Positions 8,797 to 17,399 are shown, numbered from the stretch's first letter. The stretch: DNA of 64,000 nucleotides from Prevotella sp. UBA2742 (GCA_002353485.1 DEJS01000016.1:23288-87287), one strand, 5' to 3'. Program-made: numbers and translations. Notes: generated from the letters alone by a model not told the origin.

Positions 8797-8804
8797 CAAA
8801 GATA
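8797..8804 (-). promoter_or_regulatory. Promoter -7 element of nusB
   Basis: The complement reads TATCTTTG, followed by GC, 38 bases before the nusB ATG; a fit to the Bacteroidetes consensus. Confidence 0.6.
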
Positions 8805-8847
8805 CTGCAAATCGGGCGAAAAACAAAGAAAATAATGCTTTTTTAAT

Positions 8848-8884
8848 AAAAAAACGACTGGCAGTCGCTTTTCGCTGCCAGCCG
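8848..8884 (-). terminator. Rho-independent terminator of ribH
   Basis: On the minus strand CGGCTGGCAG (complement of 8875-8884) pairs with CTGCCAGTCG (complement of 8855-8864) with one G-U pair, followed by seven T (complement of 8848-8854). It lies 40 bases past the ribH stop. Confidence 0.9.
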
Positions 8885-8923
8885 TAACTTATTTCATAGA
8901 ATTGTTTTGCTGTTTTTCCTGAC

Positions 8924-9394
8924 TTAGAACTTCGCCATCTTGATGGCTACTATGGCACACTCGTCGCCCTTGTTGCCCAGACGGCCTCCTGCACGGTCCT
9001 GAGCCTGCTGCAGGTTTTCGGTAGTCAGCAGTCCGAAGACGACGGGAATGCTGCTAGTAGCGTTCAGTCGTGCTATGCCTGCTGTCACGCCCTGACAGAT
9101 GTAGTCGAAGTGGGGGGTCTCTCCGCGAATAACCGATCCTAGGATGATGACGGCATCGTAACCGTCGTTCAGCGTCATCTGGTGTGCTCCATAAATAAGT
9201 TCAAACGACCCGGGCACCGTCTTTACGTGTATGTTCTCAGGCAGTGCGCCATGCTTCTCCAGCGTATTTCTGCATCCTTCGAGCAGCGCACCGGTAATCT
9301 CTGGATTCCACTCGGCTACTACGATGCCGAATATCATGTTGGAGGCGTCAGGTACTTTCTCCAAATTGTATTCTGAGAGGTTCTTGGTAGCCAT
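8924..9394 (-). CDS. ribH: 6,7-dimethyl-8-ribityllumazine synthase
   Basis: Penultimate step of riboflavin synthesis, condensing the ribityl-aminouracil with 3,4-dihydroxybutanone 4-phosphate; forms icosahedral or pentameric assemblies. The 156-residue protein shows IVVAEWNPEITGALLEG, the phosphate-binding GSVIRGETPHFDYIC with the catalytic His, and IPVVFGLLTTENLQQA. It starts 10 bases behind the TPR protein gene and ends before a strong terminator, so the two form an operon. No other rib genes are in the window. Confidence 0.97.
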   Translation of the reverse strand: MATKNLSEYNLEKVPDASNMIFGIVVAEWNPEITGALLEGCRNTLEKHGALPENIHVKTVPGSFELIYGAHQMTLNDGYDAVIILGSVIRGETPHFDYICQGVTAGIARLNATSSIPVVFGLLTTENLQQAQDRAGGRLGNKGDECAIVAIKMAKF

Positions 9395-9404
9395 TTTGCA
9401 TTAC

Positions 9405-10061
9405 TTATTTGGCACTGGCGCGCTGAATGTAGGCATCGATGGTCTGGTACTGCATGGAGTTGAAGTACTTCTCCTTCACTTCCTGATACAGCTTCAGAGC
9501 CTCATCCTTCTTACCCTGGCTCTCCAGAATCTCGCCAGCCTGAATGAGAAATGTGGGCGACAAGGAATTGTTGTCGGCCATCTTGGCAGCCTTCTTCAGG
9601 TGCTCCACTGCTTTATCCAGCTGGTTCAGGTTGGCATAGGCATTGCCCAGCGCTCCTTCGGCAGCGGGGGTTATCATCTGATCGTCTTGGCCGCTGAAGT
9701 TTTCCAAGGCGTTGACGGCCTCCTGCCACTTGCCCAGGTTGGCCTGGCACAGACCAATGTACAGCTGAGCCAGATTGCCGGCATCGGTAGAACTATAGTC
9801 GCTGGCCACTTTCTGGAAACCAGCAAGGGCCTTCTCCCACTGCTCTTCCTGGAACAGCTCCTGGCTCTTGGCCAGTTCTGTGCTGGCGTCCTCCTGACGG
9901 GGCTGGAAATAGTAGGTGTTAGCTAAAATACCACATACTATAACTGCTATAACAGCAATTATGCAGATGATGACGGCCTTCTTGTTCTTCTCGAAGAAAG
10001 CCTCGGCCTTGGTGGCCTGCTGCTCTTGAGCGGCAGCCTGCTCTTGAATCTTGTTTGCCAT
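9405..10061 (-). CDS. Membrane-anchored TPR protein, YfgM-like
   Basis: A 218-residue protein with a cytoplasmic N-terminus of about 30 residues (MANKIQEQAAAQEQQATKAE), one transmembrane helix (residues about 31-51, AVIICIIAVIAVIVCGILA) and three to four TPR units in the periplasmic part (for example AQLYIGLCQANLGKWQEAVN and AEGALGNAYANLNQLDKAVE). The topology resembles YfgM, a partner of PpiD at the Sec translocon, but the equivalence is inference. It is first gene of an operon with ribH; TAACTTTG upstream (complement of 10103-10110) is its promoter. Confidence 0.75.
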   Translation of the reverse strand: MANKIQEQAAAQEQQATKAEAFFEKNKKAVIICIIAVIAVIVCGILANTYYFQPRQEDASTELAKSQELFQEEQWEKALAGFQKVASDYSSTDAGNLAQLYIGLCQANLGKWQEAVNALENFSGQDDQMITPAAEGALGNAYANLNQLDKAVEHLKKAAKMADNNSLSPTFLIQAGEILESQGKKDEALKLYQEVKEKYFNSMQYQTIDAYIQRASAK

Positions 10062-10102
10062 TATTCTTAATTATTTTTTAACGTTCGAGCATAAATCGGC
10101 TG

Positions 10103-10161
10103 CAAAGTTACTAAAAAAATAAGAAATAAGAAATAAAAACGGAAATTATTTAGTAATTTTG
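10103..10161. promoter_or_regulatory. Divergent promoters for the TPR protein gene and recF
   Basis: The complement of 10103-10110 reads TAACTTTG for the minus-strand operon. On the plus strand TAATTTTG at 10154-10161 lies only 8 bases before the recF ATG, which leaves little or no room for a Shine-Dalgarno sequence. Confidence 0.6.
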
Positions 10162-10169
10162 CACTCGCA

Positions 10170-11300
10170 ATGATACTCAGGAAGCTTTCTATACTCAATT
10201 ATAAGAACATCAGCGAGGCCACGCTCGAGTTGTCGCCAAAGATGAATTGTTTTATTGGCCACAACGGGGTGGGCAAGACTAATCTCCTTGATGCTGTATA
10301 TTACTTGTCATTCTGCCGCTCTGCTTCTAATCCTGTCGACTCGCAGGTCATCCGCCACGACGCTCCCTTTTGTATGATAGAGGGTGTCTACACAGAACAT
10401 TCAGACAGTGCGGACGCCTCTGAGGACTCCGATTACTCTGAAATAATCTCAGTAGGCATGAAGCGCGGGGTGAAGAAACACTTCAAGCGCAATAAAAAAG
10501 AATATAAGCGGCTGTCAGAGCATATAGGGCTAATCCCCCTGGTCCTGGTGTCGCCCTCGGACACGTTGCTTATCGAGGGCGTCAGCGAAGAACGTCGGCG
10601 GCTGATGGACATGGTCATTGCACAGTATGACCGTCAGTATATAGAGCATCTGAACCGTTATAATACAGCCCTGACCCAGCGCAACACGCTGTTGCGCAAA
10701 GCCGAGGAGGTTCCCTACGACCCAGCCTTGATGCAGATATGGGAGGAACAGATGGCCTTCGAGGGTGAGCACCTCTATCATTGCCGACAGGCTTTTGTAG
10801 ACGAACTGACGCCAGTCTTCCAAGAGTATTATCAGCAGATTTCCCAGCATCGCGAAGAAGTGTCGCTGCACTATGTGTCGCACTGTCAGCGTGGTGCGCT
10901 GCTGGATGTCATCCAGCGCGACCGTATGAAGGACCTGGCCGTGGGCTATTCCCTGCATGGTGTGCATCGTGACGATTTAGAGTTCTCTCTGGCAGGCCAT
11001 CAGATGAAGCGTGAAGGCTCGCAGGGACAAAACAAAACCTATGTCATTGCCTTGAAGCTGGCGCAGTTCGAGTTTCTGAAGCGTACGGCCTCGAAAACCA
11101 CCCCCCTGCTGCTGCTCGACGACATCTTTGACAAGCTCGATGCCGACCGTGTCGAACAGATTGTACGGCTGGTCTCGTCAGACAACTTCGGACAGATATT
11201 CATCACCGATACCAATCGTGACCATCTTGACAAAATACTTCGCTCCTCAGCCCTCGACTACAAGATATTCCACGTCGAGGACGGGGTAGTCAGCAGCTAA
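10170..11300 (+). CDS. recF: DNA replication and repair protein RecF
   Basis: SMC-like ATPase that loads RecA at gapped DNA with RecO and RecR. The 376-residue protein shows Walker A GHNGVGKTN at residues about 30-38, the ABC signature-like region SQGQNKTYVIALKLAQ and Walker B LLLLDDIFDKLD. N-terminal LSILNYKNISEATLEL is typical. The gene is not beside dnaA or dnaN here, but is followed by a DUF721 gene, an arrangement common in Bacteroidetes. It has its own promoter very close to the start. Confidence 0.97.
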   Translation: MILRKLSILNYKNISEATLELSPKMNCFIGHNGVGKTNLLDAVYYLSFCRSASNPVDSQVIRHDAPFCMIEGVYTEHSDSADASEDSDYSEIISVGMKRGVKKHFKRNKKEYKRLSEHIGLIPLVLVSPSDTLLIEGVSEERRRLMDMVIAQYDRQYIEHLNRYNTALTQRNTLLRKAEEVPYDPALMQIWEEQMAFEGEHLYHCRQAFVDELTPVFQEYYQQISQHREEVSLHYVSHCQRGALLDVIQRDRMKDLAVGYSLHGVHRDDLEFSLAGHQMKREGSQGQNKTYVIALKLAQFEFLKRTASKTTPLLLLDDIFDKLDADRVEQIVRLVSSDNFGQIFITDTNRDHLDKILRSSALDYKIFHVEDGVVSS

Positions 11301-11339
11301 TGCCAATGAGAGTAGTTAACAGGTAATGCAAATAGAAAG

Positions 11340-11630
11340 ATGTTCAAGCGTGACGTTCATCAGATAAAGGACCTTATCCTGCAGGCACTGCGCGAGCAAG
11401 GTCTTGAAACGCCTCTTATGCAGAAGCGTCTTGTCGATGCTTGGGGTGAGGTGGCCGGTCCTGTCATTGCACGTTATACGCTGAACGCCTATATTTACAA
11501 TCAGACACTCTTCGTACGCCTGTCGAACCCGGCCCTCCGTGCCGACCTCAGTATGCGCCGTGCCGAGTTTACCCAGAGGCTCAATGCCGCTGTGGGTGAG
11601 CAGGTCATTACTGATGTGCGTTTCGGATAG
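11340..11630 (+). CDS. DUF721 (DciA-like) protein
   Basis: A 96-residue protein with the DUF721 core: LVDAWGEVAGPVIARYT, then TLFVRLSNPALRADLSMRR and a short C-terminal tail. DciA proteins of this family load the replicative helicase in bacteria that lack DnaC; whether the short Bacteroidetes versions do the same is inference. It lies 39 bases after recF and is probably co-transcribed. The stop codon is 1 base from the end of the convergent 5-FCL gene. Confidence 0.85.
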   Translation: MFKRDVHQIKDLILQALREQGLETPLMQKRLVDAWGEVAGPVIARYTLNAYIYNQTLFVRLSNPALRADLSMRRAEFTQRLNAAVGEQVITDVRFG

Positions 11631-11631
11631 G

Positions 11632-12147
11632 TCAGTACACTACGCAGTCCATCTTTATATCGTGTTCTTCTGAGGGAACCTGTTCCACTATTTGCCAGGG
11701 CGAACAGATTCCTATCTTATATGTTTGTGGTATTAGTCTGAGGAAACGGTCGTAGTATCCTCTTCCGCGTCCCAGTCTGTTTCCCTGCAGGTCGAAGGCC
11801 ATCCCCGGCACGACGGCAACGTCAATCGTCAGGTAGTCGGTGTACAGCCTGCCTTTTGGCTCCATGATGCCAAAGGCTCCCGTCTCCAGGTCGTGTTGCC
11901 CGCCGTATTGTCGCAGTTCCATGTCCGTGTCGTCGACCACGCGAGGCAGCAGCACCGTAACCCCCTTGCCGGTCAGTTCGTCCAGTAAAGCTTGTGTGGG
12001 CACCTCGTCGGGCAGCGCACTGTATAGTAATATGGTTCGTGCGCACAAGAATCGGCTGTTCTTCCTCAGCCTGTCCAGCGCATTCTCCGTTGGCTTGTGT
12101 TCCTTGTTCCTTGCGCGTATCTGCTGTCGCAGTTCCTGTTTCGTCAT
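11632..12147 (-). CDS. 5-formyltetrahydrofolate cyclo-ligase
   Basis: Converts 5-formyl-THF to 5,10-methenyl-THF with ATP. The 171-residue protein carries the family motifs: basic N-terminus KQELRQQIRARNKEH, substrate loop PRVVDDTDMELR and the signature PGMAFDLQGNRLGRGRGYYDRFL (GxGxGYYD). Its start overlaps the end of the S41 protease gene by 4 bases, so it is the last gene of the operon M3 peptidase - dCMP deaminase - S41 protease - 5-FCL. Confidence 0.93.
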   Translation of the reverse strand: MTKQELRQQIRARNKEHKPTENALDRLRKNSRFLCARTILLYSALPDEVPTQALLDELTGKGVTVLLPRVVDDTDMELRQYGGQHDLETGAFGIMEPKGRLYTDYLTIDVAVVPGMAFDLQGNRLGRGRGYYDRFLRLIPQTYKIGICSPWQIVEQVPSEEHDIKMDCVVY

Positions 12148-13823
12148 GCTTTGTTGCTAATGCCCCAGCGCCATGCAGCCTTCTTCAATGGTTCTTCCTT
12201 GGCGGGTGGGGCAGGGAAGGCCCTGTTCTCTCTGAACACCCTCAGTGTCTCCTTGATGGCAGGGTCGTCCTGATTCAGGTACATCATCCAGGCCTCTTCG
12301 CTCATTATGTTGTAGATGATGCGGCTGTTGATAAACTTCTCCAGCATCTTGTGTGACTTCTGTATCATCAGGTTCCTGCGCTTCAGTCCGTGGCTGTCGC
12401 CATACGCGGCAAACAGCTCCACCGTATTCTGGCGTTTCAGATACTGCTCCAATTCCTTCTCGTCCTCATATTGGCTCAACGTCTTTCTGTTGTTGTCCGT
12501 ATATTCAAAGGCAAACTGTATGATCAGTCCGCTCATGGCCGCCTGCTTGTAGTAGCTGGTGACGTTGGTTGTGTCCTCGGCCACGAAGATGTCAGGCGTG
12601 ATGCCTCCACCTCCGTACATCAGTCGGCCCAGAGTGGTCTTGTAGGCCGGTCCCTCGTGCTTGATGCTGTCCTGCGAGAAGAACTCGCCGTGCTCGTAGC
12701 GCGCCATCAGGTCTTCCTCGTAGTCTTTGTTGTCGCCGCTGGTGTAGGGCTTCTGGATGCAGCGTCCTGAGGGCGAGTAGTAGCGTGCTATGGTCAGCCG
12801 TATCATGGAATGGTCGTTGAATTCTATGGGTTGCTGTACCAGTCCCTTGCCAAAAGAGCGGCGTCCAATGATGGTGCCACGGTCGTTGTCCTGTATGGCA
12901 CCGGCCAGAATCTCCGATGCCGATGCCGACCCCTCGTCGATGAGCACCACCAGTGGTATGTGCTGGTACGACCCTCTGCCGTCGCTCTTGTATTCCTGTC
13001 GAGGCGACTTGCGTCCCTGTGTGTACACGATGAGCCGGTTCTTGGGCAGGAACTCATTGGCTATCTGTACGGCCGACTGCAGGTATCCTCCTGTGTTGCC
13101 TCGCAGGTCGACGGTCAGGTTCCGTATGCCTTGCTGGGCCAGCTTGGCCAGTGCGATAAGCAGCTCGGGGTATGTGTTCTCGCCAAAGTTGCGAATACGT
13201 ATGTAGCCAGTCTCCTTGTCCAGCATATAGGCTGCCGTGACGCTCTTGGTCGGTATGTCACCACGGGTCACGTTGAACTCGCGTATCTTCTTCTCGCCAA
13301 AGCGCATCACTCCTAGCTTCACCTGTGTGTCCTTCGGTCCTTTCAGACGGTGCATGGCTTCCTCGTTGGTCAGCTTCTTGCCTGTGAAGTTGTCGCCGTC
13401 CACCCTGACAATCTTGTCGCCGGCTATCAGTCCGGCGCGCTCTGCTGGTCCGTTCGAGATGACTTTCTGTACGTGCAGCGTGTCCTGACGGATGGTGAAC
13501 TCAATGCCCACCCCCGAGAAGGAACCGCGCAGGTCGTCGGTGGCCATCTGGACGTCCTTGGCCGAGATGTAGACGCTGTGGGGGTCCAGCTCGCTCAGTA
13601 TCTGTGGCATGGCCTTCTCCACCAGGTCGCCCACATTCACCGTATCCACATACTGGTCTTCCACTATGTGAAGCAGGTTGTTCAGCTTGTTGCTGCCCGA
13701 GTTGATGATGCTCAGTCGGTTGCCTGAGAAGTGGTTGGCATAGAAGGTTCCAATAAGTATTCCTACCACCACGCAAACTGCCATGATGATGGGCATGAAG
13801 CGGTTATGTTTTCTGTTATTCAT
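12144..13823 (-). CDS. S41 family C-terminal processing peptidase
   Basis: A 559-residue periplasmic serine protease of the Prc/CtpA type. It has an N-terminal membrane anchor (FMPIIMAVCVVVGILIGTF), a PDZ domain (residues about 95-170; SGVGIEFTIRQDTLHVQKVI) and the S41 core with the GNTGGYLQSAVQIA region, the nucleophile Ser in DEGSASASEI and the general base Lys in RRSFGKGLVQQP. The C-terminal 180 residues are a Bacteroidetes-type extension. It lies 18 bases after the dCMP deaminase gene. Confidence 0.93.
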   Translation of the reverse strand: MNNRKHNRFMPIIMAVCVVVGILIGTFYANHFSGNRLSIINSGSNKLNNLLHIVEDQYVDTVNVGDLVEKAMPQILSELDPHSVYISAKDVQMATDDLRGSFSGVGIEFTIRQDTLHVQKVISNGPAERAGLIAGDKIVRVDGDNFTGKKLTNEEAMHRLKGPKDTQVKLGVMRFGEKKIREFNVTRGDIPTKSVTAAYMLDKETGYIRIRNFGENTYPELLIALAKLAQQGIRNLTVDLRGNTGGYLQSAVQIANEFLPKNRLIVYTQGRKSPRQEYKSDGRGSYQHIPLVVLIDEGSASASEILAGAIQDNDRGTIIGRRSFGKGLVQQPIEFNDHSMIRLTIARYYSPSGRCIQKPYTSGDNKDYEEDLMARYEHGEFFSQDSIKHEGPAYKTTLGRLMYGGGGITPDIFVAEDTTNVTSYYKQAAMSGLIIQFAFEYTDNNRKTLSQYEDEKELEQYLKRQNTVELFAAYGDSHGLKRRNLMIQKSHKMLEKFINSRIIYNIMSEEAWMMYLNQDDPAIKETLRVFRENRAFPAPPAKEEPLKKAAWRWGISNKA

Positions 13824-13841
13824 TGCATGTATCCAGTGTCG

Positions 13842-14267
13842 TTAGTCTTCTCCGATGTATATTACTTCTATTCCTGCGCGCTCCAGTAGTTCGATGCCGT
13901 CCGTCAGTCGGTATTTCTCGCCGTACACTACGCGCCGTATGCCGGCCTGTATGATGAGTTTGGCACACTCAATGCAGGGCGAGGCCGTGATGTAGATGGT
14001 GGCTCCGTCCGAGTTGTTCGAACTGCGCGCCAGCTTCGTGATGGCGTTCGCTTCGGCGTGCAGCACGTAAGGCTTGGTCAGTCCGTTGTCGTCCTCGCAT
14101 ACGTTCTCAAACCCAGAAGGTGTACCGTTGTAGCCGTCGCTGATAATCATGCCTTCCTTGACCACCAGCGCGCCCACCTGGCGTCGCCGGCAGTACGAGT
14201 TCTGTGCCCATATCCGCGCCATGTCCAGATAGCGCCGGTCAAACTGTTGTTGCTTCTCGCTGTTCAT
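13842..14267 (-). CDS. dCMP deaminase family protein
   Basis: Zinc-dependent deaminase, probably dCMP to dUMP for dTTP supply. The 141-residue protein shows the zinc and catalytic motif HAEANAI and the second zinc motif PCIECAKLII, plus VGALVVKEGMIISDGYNGTPSGF for substrate binding, matching the ComEB/dCMP deaminase family. It is complete, 14 bases after the M3 peptidase gene and 18 bases before the S41 gene. Confidence 0.92.
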   Translation of the reverse strand: MNSEKQQQFDRRYLDMARIWAQNSYCRRRQVGALVVKEGMIISDGYNGTPSGFENVCEDDNGLTKPYVLHAEANAITKLARSSNNSDGATIYITASPCIECAKLIIQAGIRRVVYGEKYRLTDGIELLERAGIEVIYIGED

Positions 14268-14281
14268 CCGTCGTCACTGTG

Positions 14282-16342
14282 TTATTTCTTTACTCGTTTT
14301 ATGCCGTTGCGCCTCAGCAGCGCCTCTATTGTGGGGTCGCCGCCGCGGAACCGCTTGTAGAGCACCATGGGGTGCTCGGTGCCGCCCTTCGACAGTACCT
14401 CGTCGCGGAAACGCTGTGCCGTCTTCTCGTCGAAGATGCCATGGCGCTTGAACACGCTGAAGGCGTCGGCGTCCAGTACCTCGGCCCACTTGTAGCTGTA
14501 GTAGCCCGCTGCGTAGCCTCCTGCCATGATGTGCGAGAACTGTACCGTCATGCACGTCTCTTCCAGCTGTTCGCCCAGGATGGCCTTCTTCCAGGCCTTC
14601 TTCTCAAAGCTCTTGATGTCCTCGTTGAAAGGCTCTTTCTTCGTGTAGTACGCCATGTCGAGCAGCCCCAGACTGACCTGCCTCATGCATGCCGTGGCCG
14701 CCATGAAGTTACGGCTCTTCACGATGCGCCGGATGAGTTCGTCGGGCATTGCCTCGCCCGTCTGGTAGTGGAAGGCAAAGGTGCGCAGGAAGTCTTTCTC
14801 CACGGCGTAGTTCTCCATAAACTGTGACGGCAGTTCTACGAAGTCCCACCATACGTTGGTGCCCGAGAGCGACTCGAAGCGGGTGTTGGCAAACATGCCG
14901 TGCAACGAGTGGCCGAACTCATGCAGGAAGGTCTCCACCTCGCTCAGCGTCAGCAGTGCCGGCTTGTCTTCGGTGGGCTTCGTCAGGTTCATCACCACGC
15001 TCACGTGGGGACGTATGTTCTCGCCCTTCTGGTCGATGTACTGTCCTTGGTATTCAGTCATCCATGCACCGCCCTGCTTGCCTTTGCGGGGGTGGAAGTC
15101 GGCATAGAACACGGCCAGGAAACTGCCGTCACGGTCTGTCACCTCGTACGCCTTGACGTCGGGGTGGTAGACGGGGATGTCCTTGTTCTCCGTGAACTTG
15201 ATGCCATACAGGCGTGTGGCCAGTCCGAACACCCCTTTGATGACCTGCGACAGCTCGAAGTACGGTCTGAGCATCTCGGCGTCCAGGTCGTACTTCTTCA
15301 TCTGCAGCTTGTGGGCATAGAAGGCGCTGTCCCATGGCCTTAGCTTGTCAATGTCCTTGTGTGCCAGCTTCACCAGTTCCTCTTTCTCCTTCAGGGCCGT
15401 GGGTTTGTAGGCGTCGATGAGGTCGTCCAGCAGCCGGTACACGTTGCGTGTGGTCGACGCCATGCGGCGCTTCATCACGTAGTCTGCATACGTCTTGTAT
15501 CCCAGCAGCTGTGCTATCTCGCGGCGCACGTTCACCAGGCGCTTGCATATCTCTGTGTTGTTTTCGGCGTCGTCGTGCGTGCACAGCGTGTTGCGTGCCA
15601 TATACATCTGGCGTCGCAGTTCGCGCTGCGTCGAGTATGTCATAAAGGGCGAGTACGACGGGTAGTCCAGGGTGAACGTCCATCCCTGCTTGCCCTGCTC
15701 CTTGGCAGTCAGTGCTGCCGCCTCGCGTGCCGTCTCGGGCAGCCCGTCCAGCTGCGCTTCGTCGGTGATGTCCAGCGTGTATGCCTTCTGTGCCTTCAGC
15801 AGGTTCTGCTGGAACTGCAGCGACAGCATGGAGGCTTCCTCCGTCAGCTGGCGTAGCTTGTTCTTGCCGTCCTCATCCAGCAGTGCTCCTGAGCGAACGA
15901 AGCTCTGGTAGCAGTTGTCCAGTAGCATCTGTTCCTCGGCCGTCAGCCGGCGGTGGTGCAGGTGTACCTGACGTATGCGCTCAAAGAGTCGGGGGTTCAG
16001 CCTCACGTCGTTGGCGTGCTGTGTCAGTATGGGCTGCATCTTCTGTGCCAGCGCGTCCATGGCGTCGTTGGTCTCTGCCGACAGCAGGTTGAAGAATACC
16101 GTCGATACCCTTGACAGCAGGCCGTAGTAGTCTTCGTCCTCCTCTGTCGAGATGATGGTGTTGTCGAATGTCGGTTTCTCGGGGTTGTTGATGGTCTTCT
16201 CTATCTGTTCGTTGTCACGACGGATGCCTTCCATGAAGGCCTCCTCGTAATGCTCCATGCTGATGCGGTCGAACGGCACCGTGTCGTGTGGCGTGCCGTA
16301 AGGCACCAGAAACGGGTTCGCTGTCTTCTTCTCTTCGCTCAT
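14282..16342 (-). CDS. M3 family metallopeptidase (peptidyl-dipeptidase Dcp type)
   Basis: A 686-residue zinc oligopeptidase. The HExxH zinc site is in ETFLHEFGHSLHGMF and the third ligand is in the downstream DFVELPSQFMENYA (family motif). Residues PHVSVVMNLTKP and GGYAAGYYSYKWAEVLDADAF near the C-terminus fit Dcp/oligopeptidase A. There is no signal peptide, so it is probably cytoplasmic and degrades short peptides. First gene of a four-gene operon, with promoter TAACTTTG (complement of 16371-16378) 28 bases upstream. Confidence 0.95.
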   Translation of the reverse strand: MSEEKKTANPFLVPYGTPHDTVPFDRISMEHYEEAFMEGIRRDNEQIEKTINNPEKPTFDNTIISTEEDEDYYGLLSRVSTVFFNLLSAETNDAMDALAQKMQPILTQHANDVRLNPRLFERIRQVHLHHRRLTAEEQMLLDNCYQSFVRSGALLDEDGKNKLRQLTEEASMLSLQFQQNLLKAQKAYTLDITDEAQLDGLPETAREAAALTAKEQGKQGWTFTLDYPSYSPFMTYSTQRELRRQMYMARNTLCTHDDAENNTEICKRLVNVRREIAQLLGYKTYADYVMKRRMASTTRNVYRLLDDLIDAYKPTALKEKEELVKLAHKDIDKLRPWDSAFYAHKLQMKKYDLDAEMLRPYFELSQVIKGVFGLATRLYGIKFTENKDIPVYHPDVKAYEVTDRDGSFLAVFYADFHPRKGKQGGAWMTEYQGQYIDQKGENIRPHVSVVMNLTKPTEDKPALLTLSEVETFLHEFGHSLHGMFANTRFESLSGTNVWWDFVELPSQFMENYAVEKDFLRTFAFHYQTGEAMPDELIRRIVKSRNFMAATACMRQVSLGLLDMAYYTKKEPFNEDIKSFEKKAWKKAILGEQLEETCMTVQFSHIMAGGYAAGYYSYKWAEVLDADAFSVFKRHGIFDEKTAQRFRDEVLSKGGTEHPMVLYKRFRGGDPTIEALLRRNGIKRVKK

Positions 16343-16370
16343 ACTAACGTGTTACTCTTCTTTTAGCCTG

Positions 16371-16378
16371 CAAAGTTA
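16371..16378 (-). promoter_or_regulatory. Promoter -7 element of the M3 peptidase operon
   Basis: The complement reads TAACTTTG followed by CAG, 28 bases before the ATG. Confidence 0.6.
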
Positions 16379-16472
16379 CAAATTCTTTCCGAAACATACA
16401 AACAAATCCATATAAAAAGCGTTAACCCCTTCCGAGTCCCGCGTCCATGTCCTGCTCCCGTTCCCCTCGCGT

Positions 16473-16565
16473 TCATGTTCAGTATATGTTCAGTATATGT
16501 TCAGTATTTCTTCAGTCATTCACTGGACATATACTGGACATATACTGGACAAATACTGGACATGA
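16473..16565. repeat. Inverted repeat with 44-base arms built from 11-bp units
   Basis: Left arm 16473-16516 consists of 11-bp units near TTCAGTATATG; right arm 16522-16565 consists of units near ACTGGACATAT. The arms are complementary at 37 of 44 positions with a 5-base loop; four of the seven differences occur every 11 bases and would be G-U pairs in a plus-strand transcript. Each arm is thus a tandem repeat and the two form a long hairpin. Confidence 0.85.
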
Positions 16566-16603
16566 AGCGGAGGTGATGCGGACGTGTGAGCACGTCGCTC
16601 AGG

Positions 16604-16636
16604 AAAAAAAGAGCACCCACAATGTGGATGCTCTTT
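16604..16636 (-). terminator. Rho-independent terminator of the helical lipoprotein gene
   Basis: On the minus strand AAAGAGCATCCAC (complement of 16624-16636) pairs with GTGGGTGCTCTTT (complement of 16608-16620) across a 3-base loop, with one G-U pair, then a run of T (complement of 16604-16610). Confidence 0.88.
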
Positions 16637-16663
16637 CTGTTTCCTTATGTTGTTATTCTCTTG

Positions 16664-16723
16664 AGAGTCCGAGAGCCTTTGCCAACATGGGAAGCCTTCT
16701 CGGACTTAGAGTCCGAGAGCCTT
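16664..16723. repeat. Duplicated 3' end of the lipoprotein gene and stop-codon hairpin
   Basis: AGAGTCCGAGAGCCTT occurs at 16664-16679 and again at 16708-16723, the second copy being the last codons and stop of the lipoprotein gene. In addition TCTCGGACT (16698-16706) and AGTCCGAGA (16710-16718) form a perfect 9-bp hairpin over the stop codon. This looks like a small tandem duplication of the gene tail. Confidence 0.8.
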
Positions 16724-17293
16724 CTTTGCGCTGTTGGCAGCATTGTCAACGGCTTCGCCAGCCTTCTGCTTGGCGGCGTCCTTAGCTTCCTCTGCCTTCT
16801 GCTTGGCAGCGTCCTTGGCTTCGTCTACCTTGTCGTTGACGGCATCGACGGCAGCGTCCTTGGCGTCAGCAGCAGCGTCGCTGACCTGGTCGAGCAGACC
16901 GTTGACAACGTTCTGGGGCTCGATGTCGGTGATGGCAGACACGGCAGCGGCTACGGCGGCATTGTCGCCTACGACGCTCTTAATCTTCTCGGCGTTCTCC
17001 TTCAGGAAGTCCTGAACCTTGACAACATACTCCTTGGCAATCTCGGGGTTCTGCTTGATGAGCTCGGCCACCTTGGTCTTGACGGTCTCCAGCACCTGCT
17101 GCAGCTTGCTGGCGTCGCCGGCCTCGAGCTGTTCAGAGAGGGCGCTGATGGTGCCTTCGGCAGCCTCGTCGGCGGCAGCGGTGATGACGGCTACTGAGTC
17201 AACGGCCTCGTCGCTGGCCTGCTGGGTCTTGTTTCCACACGAAGTGAAGCTGATGGCGCATACGGCCATGACGGCTAAAAGAATTTTTTTCAT
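16706..17293 (-). CDS. Alanine/lysine-rich helical lipoprotein
   Basis: A 195-residue lipoprotein: signal peptide MKKILLAVMAVCAISFTSC with Cys19 as the lipidation site. The rest is predicted to be almost entirely alpha-helical; the C-terminal third has tandem 11-residue repeats of the type AKDAAKQKAEE, like apolipoprotein or LEA-type amphipathic helices. No enzymatic motif. A surface- or membrane-associated helical bundle is likely; function unknown. Promoter TATCTTTG lies at the complement of 17353-17360 and a strong terminator at 16604-16636, so it is monocistronic. Confidence 0.75.
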   Translation of the reverse strand: MKKILLAVMAVCAISFTSCGNKTQQASDEAVDSVAVITAAADEAAEGTISALSEQLEAGDASKLQQVLETVKTKVAELIKQNPEIAKEYVVKVQDFLKENAEKIKSVVGDNAAVAAAVSAITDIEPQNVVNGLLDQVSDAAADAKDAAVDAVNDKVDEAKDAAKQKAEEAKDAAKQKAGEAVDNAANSAKKALGL

Positions 17294-17352
17294 AACTTTC
17301 TCCTTTGTTTAGTTAATAAATAATGTATAATTAAGTCACTCAAATTTAGGGG

Positions 17353-17360
17353 CAAAGATA
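17353..17360 (-). promoter_or_regulatory. Promoter -7 element of the helical lipoprotein gene
   Basis: The complement reads TATCTTTG, 59 bases before the ATG, leaving an AT-rich leader of about 55 bases. Confidence 0.55.
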
Positions 17361-17399
17361 GGTATTTTTCCGTTACATGGTGCTTTTTGTTTACTTTTT

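Larger units (their letters stand above)
16343..16705. other. 363-bp non-coding stretch with promoter, repeats and terminator
   Basis: No credible gene. It holds the M3 operon promoter (complement of 16371-16378), an 11-bp-periodic inverted repeat (16473-16565), the terminator of the lipoprotein gene (16604-16636) and a duplicate of that gene's 3' end (16664-16723). Confidence 0.75.

Noticed and set aside
16473..16565. Rho-independent terminator
   Set aside because: The hairpin is too long and AT-rich and has no T-run; a proper terminator is present at 16604-16636.
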